A DNA stretch of 45,313 nt from Candidatus Marsarchaeota G1 archaeon BE_D. Lineage in GTDB: Archaea; Thermoproteota; Thermoprotei_A; Marsarchaeales; Marsarchaeaceae. The stretch is taken from contig NEXD01000005.1 in the NCBI GenBank assembly GCA_003019595.1, positions 1-45,313 on the forward strand. Direction: 5' to 3'. This document shows, one piece after another, positions 29,468 through 38,546 of this stretch (the first letter of the stretch is position 1; every line of letters begins with the position of its first letter). A model generated the notes under the pieces. The model searched no databases. It saw only the letters and a program-made list of their open reading frames with translations, and was not told the origin of the DNA. The position numbers were made by a program, and so were the translations under genes.

Positions 29468-29510
29468 AACTATCACTAGTGATATTAAACTATCACTAGT
29501 GATATTAAAC
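29468..29510. promoter_or_regulatory. Two tandem 20-bp repeats, each with the 14-bp perfect palindrome TATCACTAGTGATA, in the ATPase gene promoter
   Basis: Palindromes at 29471-29484 and 29491-29504, immediately upstream of the start codon at 29466. Confidence 0.8.
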
Positions 29511-29514
29511 TTAT

Positions 29515-30453
29515 TCACAGCCTTGCGCCACCCGTTACGCTTTTTTGCCTAATAATAGCGGATATGAAAAACTCGCCTGCACGATACGAGCTTCTAACAA
29601 GCGGCCCAGCCGCCACATATTTAAAGCCCATATCTTCTGCGATGCGCTTGTACTCTTCGAACGTTAAAGGATGAACGTACTCCTTTACTGGTAAGTGCGC
29701 GCGCGAAGGTCGAAGGTATTGTCCGATGGTCAAAAAGTCCACGTTTGCTTCCCTTAGCTCTCGCATCGCGGAAATCACTTCTTCCTTCTCTTCTCCCAAT
29801 CCAAGCATAATAGAAGATTTCGTGTAGATCGCTTGGTCGAATCGTTTTACTGCGCGCAAAACATTAAGAGACTGGTCAAAGTTCGCTCTCGGGTCTCTAA
29901 CGTAGGGAGTAAGCCTTCTTACCGTTTCGACGTTGTGCGCTATCACATCAGGCTTTGCTTCAACCACAGTTTTTACGGCGTTCAGGTCTCCCTTAAAATC
30001 TGGAATGAGCACCTCTATGAGCGTTTCAGGAGAAAGTCTTTTTACCTCTTTTATCGTTCTTGCAAAGTGTGAAGCGCCACCGTCTTCTAAGTCGTCTCTG
30101 TCGACCGAAGTTATCACGGCGTACTTTAAACCCATTTGTCGAATCGCGTACGCGACCTTAATCGGTTCAAAGGGATCCAAATAGCCGTTAGGCTTTCCGC
30201 TTTTTACTGCACAAAATCTGCAGTGTCTCGTGCACGTATCACCAAGGAGCATAAAGGTCGCAGTCCCACCACCCCAACACTCGTAAATGTTTGGACAGTG
30301 CGCCTCTTCGCAAACTGTGTGTAGCTCTAAACCTTCTTTGAGCTTTTTTATGAAAAGGTATTTTTCGCCTGAAGGCGGTCTTATCTTTAGCCACTCTGGT
30401 TTTCTTTCCACAAAAAAATAATGTTCCACTGGCTTAACAGCTTTTTGATCCAA
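29515..30453 (-). CDS. lipA: Lipoyl synthase LipA
   Basis: CEEAHCPNIYECW and CTRHCRFCAVKSGKP radical-SAM clusters. Confidence 0.97.
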   Translation of the reverse strand: MDQKAVKPVEHYFFVERKPEWLKIRPPSGEKYLFIKKLKEGLELHTVCEEAHCPNIYECWGGGTATFMLLGDTCTRHCRFCAVKSGKPNGYLDPFEPIKVAYAIRQMGLKYAVITSVDRDDLEDGGASHFARTIKEVKRLSPETLIEVLIPDFKGDLNAVKTVVEAKPDVIAHNVETVRRLTPYVRDPRANFDQSLNVLRAVKRFDQAIYTKSSIMLGLGEEKEEVISAMRELREANVDFLTIGQYLRPSRAHLPVKEYVHPLTFEEYKRIAEDMGFKYVAAGPLVRSSYRAGEFFISAIIRQKSVTGGARL

Positions 30454-30494
30454 GCTTAAATAAGGGAAACGCGTGGGGCTTTTGGTGGTAAAAA

Positions 30495-30968
30495 GTGGTT
30501 GAAGTCGGTCAGCCAGCTCCTGACGTGGAACTTGTGGACACAGATCTCAAAAAAGTGAAAATATCGAGTTTCAAAGGAAAACCAGTGGTCCTCGCGTTCT
30601 ATCCTGGTGCGTTCACTTCGGTTTGCACGAAAGAGATGTGCACTTTTAGAGACGGAATGCAGAAGTTCAACTCTTTTAACGCCCAAGTCGTGGGAATAAG
30701 CGTCGACCCACCGTTTAGCAACAAGGCGTTTAAGGAGCAGTACAAACTCAACTTTCCAATTTTGAGCGACTATAACAGAGAAGCTGTAAAGGCGTACGGG
30801 GTTGCGCACAACGATTTTGCGAATTTAAAGGGGTATACCGCGGCCAAACGCTCAGTGTTCATTTTGGACAAGGACGGAATAATAAGGTACAAATGGGTTT
30901 CGGATGACCCAAGGGTGGAGCCTAACTACGACGAAATCTTGGAACAACTCAAAAAGCTTCCCAAATGA
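30495..30968 (+). CDS. Peroxiredoxin (AhpC/TSA, Bcp type)
   Basis: YPGAFTSVCTKEMCTFRDGM. Confidence 0.93.
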   Translation: MVEVGQPAPDVELVDTDLKKVKISSFKGKPVVLAFYPGAFTSVCTKEMCTFRDGMQKFNSFNAQVVGISVDPPFSNKAFKEQYKLNFPILSDYNREAVKAYGVAHNDFANLKGYTAAKRSVFILDKDGIIRYKWVSDDPRVEPNYDEILEQLKKLPK

Positions 30969-31016
30969 TATCTGTTAACACCCGCTTTGAGCCTCAATTA
31001 AAAAAGCGTGCGCTTG

Positions 31017-31472
31017 TCAAAATATGTTAGCCAAAAGTCTGACTTTGTTAGCTCTTAAATTCACTTGTTCCATTTCTAATGACATTTCATGAAACCCGTA
31101 AACATGAAGAACCCATGCTGACTTCCACGCTTCGTGAATTTCTTTCGGTGCCCTAAACGCCACACTAAAGAGAATGTCGGAACTCCATCTTTTTTGTTCC
31201 TTAACCTTGTTTAGCAAATCCGTCATGTTAAGTTTCACCGCAAGCATTTTAACCGCTTCTTCAGCGGCCTTGTAATACTTTTCACAAGCTTGAACGACAT
31301 CGCCCTTACTCAATAACTCATCCGCCTCAGCTATCCATTCTTTTATCTTTGAGCGTGTCTGCGAGCTTGACAAGGCTAGACACATCCTGTGCATATTCCT
31401 TAAGCGGTTCAAGATTGAGTTGTGTTGTGTGCAAAACAAGCGCCGAATTCCAACGATCCACCAATTTTTCAT
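31017..31472 (-). CDS. PaREP1-family protein, copy 2; true start probably just upstream of KIKEWIAEADELL
   Basis: AEADELLSKGDVVQACEKYYKAAEEAVKMLAVKLNMTDLLNKVKEQ. Confidence 0.75.
   Translation of the reverse strand: MKNWWIVGIRRLFCTQHNSILNRLRNMHRMCLALSSSQTRSKIKEWIAEADELLSKGDVVQACEKYYKAAEEAVKMLAVKLNMTDLLNKVKEQKRWSSDILFSVAFRAPKEIHEAWKSAWVLHVYGFHEMSLEMEQVNLRANKVRLLANIF
31194..31329. repeat. 136-bp direct repeat, copy A; identical to 31534-31669
   Basis: Base-by-base comparison, offset 340 bp, no mismatches seen. Confidence 0.95.
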
Positions 31473-31707
31473 CTTTCAAAATTTTTGATGCAATGATAAC
31501 AATTTTGTCTAGTGTGGTGGCATCCCATTCACCTTGTTCCTTAACCTTGTTTAGCAAATCCGTCATGTTAAGTTTCACCGCAAGCATTTTAACCGCTTCT
31601 TCAGCGGCCTTGTAATACTTTTCACAAGCTTGAACGACATCGCCCTTACTCAATAACTCATCCGCCTCATTAAGATAAACGTCTGCTGCGCTAAGTAATA
31701 GCATCAA
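31327..31707 (-). CDS. PaREP1-family protein, copy 1
   Basis: Same N-terminal module as copy 2, different C-terminal half. Confidence 0.8.
   Translation of the reverse strand: MMLLLSAADVYLNEADELLSKGDVVQACEKYYKAAEEAVKMLAVKLNMTDLLNKVKEQGEWDATTLDKIVIIASKILKDEKLVDRWNSALVLHTTQLNLEPLKEYAQDVSSLVKLADTLKDKRMDS
31534..31669. repeat. 136-bp direct repeat, copy B; identical to 31194-31329
   Basis: Base-by-base comparison. Confidence 0.95.
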
Positions 31708-32081
31708 TTAAGAGTAATCACTCCTTAATATTAATCCTTTTTTAGTGCAAAAAGGTTTGTTTTGTGTTTGCTTATTCTGTGAAATAATCTTTTTTTATTG
31801 TCATAAAACTTTGAGTTTGTAAAAATTTTTGATTAAAGCCGAAACATTATGAACGAATTTTGATCTACATTTTGCTTATTCTTAGCTAGTGTAAAACATG
31901 GGAAGTCTTCAAAGCTTTGTTCAGTTTGTGGATTGTGTTGTTGCTCATGCATCAAAGCCCTCAAGAAGCTTGACACGCGGTAAAAACGAATCGCCCCTTA
32001 AAACCTAAGAAAATCTCGCGACGACTTGAACGCAATTTGAGAAGCTTTCGAACAGAGTGTTCTTCCTTTCAGAGATTTCCA

Positions 32082-32100
32082 GCAGACACTTTGTGTCTGC
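32082..32100. repeat. Perfect hairpin GCAGACAC-TTT-GTGTCTGC
   Basis: 8-bp stem, 3-nt loop in non-coding DNA. Confidence 0.7.
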
Positions 32101-32616
32101 ACTTTTGCAAAATTCACTTTTTTATAAAGTTTTCAGTGTAGCTTTTTGAGTGCGAAATTCCACCTCTCGGTAGAATCTACTTGAAAAGCTCACTGCACAT
32201 TCAAAAAGCTGTTTAACAACAAGCTTTGTAAGCGCGGTAAAGGTTTTTAAAATTTTGTAAGCAAGGAAAGAAGGTGTGTGACACATCTCTACTCAAGCTA
32301 CACATCACCACAAGCCTCCTAACTCTAAAGGGTTTTCTTAAAGAGTAATGCTACCAAAAAACGCCCCACAAGCTTGGTGAACCTGGTTGTAAAGCTGGTA
32401 AACCACAGATCTGCCAAAGCGCAGGAAAAAAGCCAGTTTTTCACGCATAAAGAACCCAAAACCTCGTCTTGAAGTTGAGAGCAAAAACCATTCTCGTAAA
32501 AGTGAGAATGAGGACACTGAACACTTTGTGTTTGCTTGCACCACTACACGTATAGCAAAATATTAAGTTCCACAAAAGACAGAGGAAGCCTTGCGTTTAA
32601 GGCATGGGTGAGGAGG

Positions 32617-33706
32617 TCAGAGCCAGTTTATTTTTCTTAAATAAACTGTGAGCACGACTCCAAGCACCACGAGAGGTGCAGTAAACTCAAGCGCGCCCAA
32701 ACTCAGAAGACTAGAGAGAACACTTTGAAAGCTTACTGCGTAAATGCTCGCGATTGCGGTTATTGGAAGGAATATAAATGAAATTGAAGTTAATTTCTTT
32801 ATCACCACATTAAGTTCGTTTTGCACTTCCGTTAGATAAATGTTGTAAAGATCGGATGTGCGAGTGAGAAGCGACTCAACGCGCGATAGTGAAAACTCGA
32901 CGTCTGCGAGCACATCTTGTTCGAGTAGCTTTGAAAGCTTTCTTGTTATGTGATAGAGAGAAAGCGTGTCGCTGTAAAGCTCAGCCGCTCTTTCCCTCAC
33001 TTTTCGAATTTCGGTAGTGTCCTTTAGCTTTCCCTCAGAAATTTTGTCAAGTAGCTCCTCGTAAGCGGACAAAAGCGCGGATCTTTCTGAACCAAACATT
33101 ATCGCAAAGTGATAAATCAGCTCTTGTAGCACGCTTTTTTGCGAGCAATCGGAGAGCTCTATCCTTTCTAAAACTTGCTTTAAGTACTGCGAGTAAACCG
33201 TTATTCTGTTTTGAGCAATAGCGATGTAATGCGGTTGTCTGTCTGACTCCTCTCCGCCTCACAGAGGCGAGGGTTCCTCTGTGAGGGGTTCATCGTTCCC
33301 ACCATCGGTTCGGGGCTACATCCCTCATTTGGTGGGCAGTAGGGGTAGCCAGAGAGCCCCCCACATGAAAAGAGGGGACTTTCATCGCATAGCTCTAGTC
33401 CCTTAATGGGAAGAGGCATCACTGCTTGCTCCTCCCACAGTCCCATTAAGCCCCCGATCGAGCTGGGGAGGAGCGTCATTAGCGTCACTAAGAGAAAAAT
33501 AGAAGAACTCATATTTAAATATAAGGGGGCTATCCATCCCCGCTCCTCAAAGAGGCGAGGCTTTCCGCCCCCCTTAACCCCCATTTTTGTAAATCAAACC
33601 TGAGATATAACCAACCGTCTTCGGATTGCTCAACTCTGTAAGAGTCAACCTCATTTTTTGGGAAATTTTCTGGAACACGCTCAAGGTATTGTATTTCGCA
33701 TTTCAT
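32617..33706 (-). pseudogene. CorA-like two-TM membrane protein gene split by an insertion at 33237-33588
   Basis: 5' part 33706-33589 (118 nt) plus 3' part 33236-32617 (620 nt) joins in frame into 245 aa: MKCEIQYLERVPENFPKNEVDSYRVEQSEDGWLYLRFDLQPHYIAIAQNRITVYSQYLKQVLERIE... Confidence 0.8.
33237..33588 (-). mobile_element. 352-bp non-autonomous IS200/IS605-like insertion, no target-site duplication, 3' of TTTAC
   Basis: Exact frame restoration when removed; terminal hairpins (33257-33286; GC-rich stem about 33522-33578); TTTAC at the left junction. Confidence 0.72.
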
Positions 33707-33779
33707 AAGTAAGTATAGAATCAAGCGCTTAAAAAATTGCCGCAAAAGTGCAAAAAGGATAAACATTTACCGCACCCTA

Positions 33780-33965
33780 GTTATAAGGCTTCCAAAACCT
33801 CGCCCCTCGGGGATTGCGAAAGATTTCACGCAAAAACACTCACACCCGCGTAGCTCGGGGACACCTGTGGAGGCCTGCGTAACCCTGTAGCGGGGATCGA
33901 GCGCGGTCGCTGAAGCAGGAAGCTCCTTCCTTAGGAGGAGGGTAGCTCACCCTAACTCTCTACAC
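33780..33965 (+). pseudogene. Relic 3' end of an IS605-type tnpB with omegaRNA/right-end-like hairpin
   Basis: Translation SSGTPVEACVTL* then GSSAVAEAGSSFLRR; GAAGCAGGAAGCTCCTTCCTTAGGAGGAGGGTAGCTCAC resembles IS605 right ends. Confidence 0.6.
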
Positions 33966-34092
33966 CGAGTGAAACACTTAAATTGATGCGAAAACGTGGG
34001 TTGTTGGGCTTAAAGATGGCCGGCGATAGACAAATCAGTCTTTTTGTTTAGCGCACAAAGATCGTTTTACCGCTTTAACGAGGTGAAAGTGG

Positions 34093-37000
34093 TTGTTTAA
34101 AAGACCTAAGAGTGGCATCTTTGGACCTTCTAAAGAAGAAGAAATACTAAAGTTTTGGAACGAAAACAAAATCTTTGAAAAAAGCGTTGAATCAAGAAAA
34201 GGTGCGCCTCTTTTCAGGTTTTTAGAAGGACCACCCACAGCTAATGGATTACCTCATCCAGGGCATATAAGAACAAGAACGATCAAAGACGTTGTGCTAC
34301 GTTATAAAACCATGTTGGGTTACTATGTGCCAAGGTCAGCCGGATGGGACACGCACGGTCTTCCTGTTGAGTTAGAGGTTCAGGCTGAACTTGGCTTAAA
34401 GTCCAAGGAAGAAATAGAGCGCTACGGAATTGAAAGATTTGGGGAAGCTTGCAAAGCCAACGTTTTCAAATACGAAAGAGAATGGCGCAGAATGACAGAA
34501 AGAATTGGCTTTTGGCTCGACCTTGAACACGCGTATATCACTTTTAAAAACGAATACATTGAATCGATTTGGTGGTCGCTCAAAAATCTTTACGAAAGAG
34601 GATTGTTGTACAAGGGGTTTAAAGTCGTTCCTTACTGCCCAAAAGACGGCACACCTCTTAGTAGCCATGAAGTGGCGCAGGGCTACGAAGAGACTGAAGA
34701 CCCTTCGATTTACGTAAAGTTCAGGCTTTTAAATGGCATCCACGCTGGCAAAAAGCTCGTCGCTTGGACCACAACACCTTGGACCCTTCCATCGAACATA
34801 GCTCTTGCGGTCAAGCCTGATGCGGAATACGTGTCTTTTAAGTATCAAGACGACGTTTTGATTTGTGCGAAACAAAGAGTAAAAGTTTTTGGCGACGTGC
34901 AAATCTTACAAAGTTTTTCTGGCTCTGAGCTCATCGGTTCGTCGTACGAACCTCCTTTCGACTACGCAAAAAAGGTCGAAGGCAAAAAGTACGTGGTTGT
35001 GGGATATGAAGGTGTTTCGTTAGAGGAAGGAACTGGTGTGGTTCACATGGCGCCCGCTTTTGGCGAAGAAGACTACGAGGTGTGCAAAGCAAACTCGCTT
35101 GCGTTTTTCCAACCAGTGGATTCAAATGGAAAATTCACTTCTGAAGTGAGCGAGTTTAAGGGTTTGTTCGTAAAAGACGCCGATCCTTTGATAATTCGCT
35201 ATTTAAAGGAGCGCAATTTGCTTGTGAAAAGCGAACGATACAAACACAACTACCCTTTCTGCTGGCGGTGCGGCTCTCCGCTTTTGTACTACGCTTGGCC
35301 AACTTGGTTTGTAAAGACCACTGCAAGAAAAGAAAAATAATCGAGCTTAATAGCTCGATAGCATGGTTTCCGGAGCACATTAGAGAAGGAAGATTTGGTG
35401 ACTTCCTTCGTGAGATGGTTGATTGGGCGCTGAGCAGAAACCGCTACTGGGGAACTCCGCTTCCAGTTTGGGTTTGTTCAAATTGCGGAGAAATTGAGGT
35501 TATCGGAAGCGTACAAGAACTTCTTCAAAAGAGCGTGAAAAAGCCAGAAAGGCTTGAATTGCACAGACCGTACGTCGACGAATTCGTTTTAAGATGCAAC
35601 AAATGCGGAGGAGAGATGAGAAGGGAACCAGTTGTAATAGATGTTTGGTACGATTCCGGCGCCGCAACTTTTGCGAGGTATCACTATCCCTTTGAAAACA
35701 GAGAGCAGTTTGAAAACAACTTCCCCGTGGACTTTATAACAGAGGGTGTTGACCAAACGAGGGGATGGTTCTATAGCCTTCATGTGCTTGGTTCACTTCT
35801 TTTTGATCAGATGGCCTTCAAAAGCTGTCTTGTCATAGGTCTTGTGCTCAACGAACAAGGAGAAAAGATGTCAAAGAGCAAGAAGAACTACGATGACCCT
35901 TGGACGCTTATTGAGAAATATGGCGCAGACGCACTAAGATGGCAGTTACTCGGAACAACCCCTTGGGACGTTGTGAGATTTGGTGAAAGAGGTGTAGCGG
36001 ATGCGAAGCGAAGGTTCTTTGGAATCCTTGAAAACTGTGTAACGTTCTTCCTTACTTACGCAGAGCTTGATGGATTTGACCCGGCTTTGCACACTGTGGA
36101 GTTTGAAAAAACGTCTACTCTGGACAAGTGGTTGCTAAGCAAGCTACAACTTCTTATAAAAGGTGTAAGACAAGCGCTAGATGTTTACGAGTTCAACGCT
36201 GCGGTTGAGCTTATCGAAAAGTTCGTTGTGGACGACCTAAGCCAGTGGTACATAAGAAGATCAAGAAGAAGATTCTGGAAGGAAGAAAAGGACCTTGACA
36301 AATGGGCGGCTTACACAACGCTTTACCACACTTTGCTCGAACTTTCGAAAATCATAGCGCCGCTCGCTCCGTTTAGCGCCGAAGTGATGTACCAAGAGCT
36401 CGCCTTAAAGCAGAAGATGCCAGAAAGCGTTCACCTCAATTCTTACCCACAATACAATCCAGAGCTTGTCTTTGAAAAGGAGCTAGAGGAGATAGAAGAT
36501 GTGAGAAATGTGGTTGAGGTGATTCGCGCCGCAAGAAATGAAGGTGGTGTGAAGACGAGGCAACCACTACTTGTGGCAAAGGTGTACTGCCAGGATCGAG
36601 TGTGGAAAAGCGTCGAAAAGAACTACGAAGTTGTCGTCGATGAGGTGAACGTGAAAAAGGTGGAGCGTCTTCCAAACCTTTCGGAATACAGGGTGTACGA
36701 CTTGATTCCGAACAAAGCGGCTATAGGAAAAAGGTTCAAGGTAAAAAGCGTTGTGTTGATAGAAAAAGCGAATCAAGAAAAACAAAGGATAGCTCAAGAA
36801 ATAGCGGAAAAAGGATACGCACTAGTTGAGCTTGACGGCGAAAAAGAGCGCGTCACCGAGGAGGAGTTCAGGGTGGTGCTCAAGCCGAAAGAAGGTTTTG
36901 CTCACGCAGAAAGAAGCGGAATTCACGTGTTTCTTGATCTACGAACAACACCAGAGCTTGAAGAAGAAGGTTTGGTGCGTGATTTTGTAAGGAGGGTGCA

Positions 37001-37226
37001 AATCGGAAGAAAGGAACTTAACCTGGAGTTTGACCAGAAGATTAAACTCAGAGTTTGGTTTGAAGACGAACGGCTTTCAAAAGCGGTGTTAAAGCACGAA
37101 GAGTACGTTAAAAGCGAAACGCTGGCTAGCGAGGTTGCTTTCGACCCTTCAGTGGTTCAACAGGTCGAGCCAGTCGATCTAGATGGCTCAAAAGTGTGGA
37201 TAAAAATCGAGATTAATCCACTTTAA
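34093..37226 (+). CDS. ileS: Isoleucyl-tRNA synthetase, interrupted by an apparent -1 frameshift near A5 at 35333-35337
   Basis: GPPTANGLPHPGHIRTRTIKD; KMSKSKKN; the two ORFs join as [41 protein letters not shown]. Confidence 0.95.
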
Positions 37227-37647
37227 TCGGAGTACTTTTCTTTTTTAGGGTGATAGAAAGCTTTCCGTTCCAGAATCGAGCGCTACTTTGTTTTTTGTCC
37301 ACAGGTGTGTTCAAGCGAATCACCTTTCTTAAAATGATGCACTTTCCGCGTATCCATTTATCCGTTTTTGCTTCAACCAAAAGGTAACTTTGTGTGAGTC
37401 TAATCGAAATGTTTTCTGGCTTCACAAATGGAAGGTCGACCACTATCTTGATTTCGCTCTCTGTTTCTTTTATTTGAGAAGCTGGCTCTTGAACTGCACA
37501 GATTTCTTCGTATCCGTAAATCGCACTCGTGTGAAAAGTTCTGATCTCTTCTAAAGTCTTTCGCATATCCTCAAGAATTTCTTCCGTGAGCCTTTCGGAT
37601 TGCTTTTCTAATTCATCGATTATGTCGAATATTGTTCTTCTGCTCAT
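37213..37647 (-). CDS. Hsp20/alpha-crystallin-like protein
   Basis: ESEIKIVVDLPFVKPENISIRLTQSYLLVEAKTD. Confidence 0.75.
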   Translation of the reverse strand: MSRRTIFDIIDELEKQSERLTEEILEDMRKTLEEIRTFHTSAIYGYEEICAVQEPASQIKETESEIKIVVDLPFVKPENISIRLTQSYLLVEAKTDKWIRGKCIILRKVIRLNTPVDKKQSSARFWNGKLSITLKKKSTPIKVD

Positions 37648-37651
37648 GCTT

Positions 37652-38389
37652 TCACCCGTACATGAGTGGAAGGTTGTACCCTCCTTCTTCGTGTTCTCTT
37701 ATTTTTTGAAGCACTTCTTTAGACCTGAGTTTTATTTGATCTGCCATTTGGTTTAAAGGAGTCAAATCCACCTTTGGGCCGCCGATTTTCGCAAGCGTCT
37801 CAAGCACCGCTACAGAAGCTTCTGGGTCAGGCATGTTTTGAAACGCTTGTCCTAGAATCACGGTGTTTGCTATTCCTAGCCGAAGTGATTCCCTCATCAC
37901 ATGCGCAAATGGTCCGACTAGCACACCTTCTTCCATCAAATTCAAGCCGCTAGCGCGTATTTGCTCTCTTTTTTTGGCGTCTGAGCTAATCAAAAACACC
38001 TCTGGCTTTTCGATTTCAACCCTGTTTTCTACAGGTATCCCACCCAAGCTGAACACCTCTTTTACTCCGTTCTTTTTTAGCCACTCTAGTGCCACTTTTA
38101 AAACGATGACCATAAGCGCTGGAGGAAGAGGGGTTTCGGACACAAGTATCTTTGCCTCATTTGAATCGAAAATCCTTGTGGTTTCTTTCGGAACACCGTT
38201 GTGCAAAACCATCACTGGAGGAAGCGCGTCTGAGTCTATGTAACACACTTCTCTTGCTTTCAAATGTGTGGCCAAATAAGTTGTAGAAATAGAGCCAACA
38301 AGTCCTATATCAGGAAGGCCGACAACCGCCACTTGAGCTTCTTTGGCCGCTTTATCGGTCTCTACAACCCACGCATTTCTTTGAGCCAT
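37652..38389 (-). CDS. PAC2-family (proteasome assembly chaperone-like) protein
   Basis: VVGLPDIGLVGSISTTYL ... LGGIPVENR. Confidence 0.88.
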   Translation of the reverse strand: MAQRNAWVVETDKAAKEAQVAVVGLPDIGLVGSISTTYLATHLKAREVCYIDSDALPPVMVLHNGVPKETTRIFDSNEAKILVSETPLPPALMVIVLKVALEWLKKNGVKEVFSLGGIPVENRVEIEKPEVFLISSDAKKREQIRASGLNLMEEGVLVGPFAHVMRESLRLGIANTVILGQAFQNMPDPEASVAVLETLAKIGGPKVDLTPLNQMADQIKLRSKEVLQKIREHEEGGYNLPLMYG

Positions 38390-38546
38390 ACAAAATATTA
38401 CACGTATAAGGTGGTAAAAAGTGTTTTTGACACTTTCGGAACTGGAACGTGTAAAGGGGTAATCGCGGAAGTGTGAAAGAAACAGAAAGCTATTTTGGTA
38501 GATGCTCGCTCATTTAATATTTTGGTCGCTCATAATTTCCTTTATC

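Noticed and set aside
33201-33584. 127-aa minus-strand ORF as an independent gene
   Set aside because: Lies almost exactly within the inserted element, reads through its terminal hairpins, and starts inside the GC-rich end
38264-38476. Plus-strand 70-aa ORF overlapping the PAC2 gene start
   Set aside because: Antisense to a clear PAC2 family gene and lacks recognisable features
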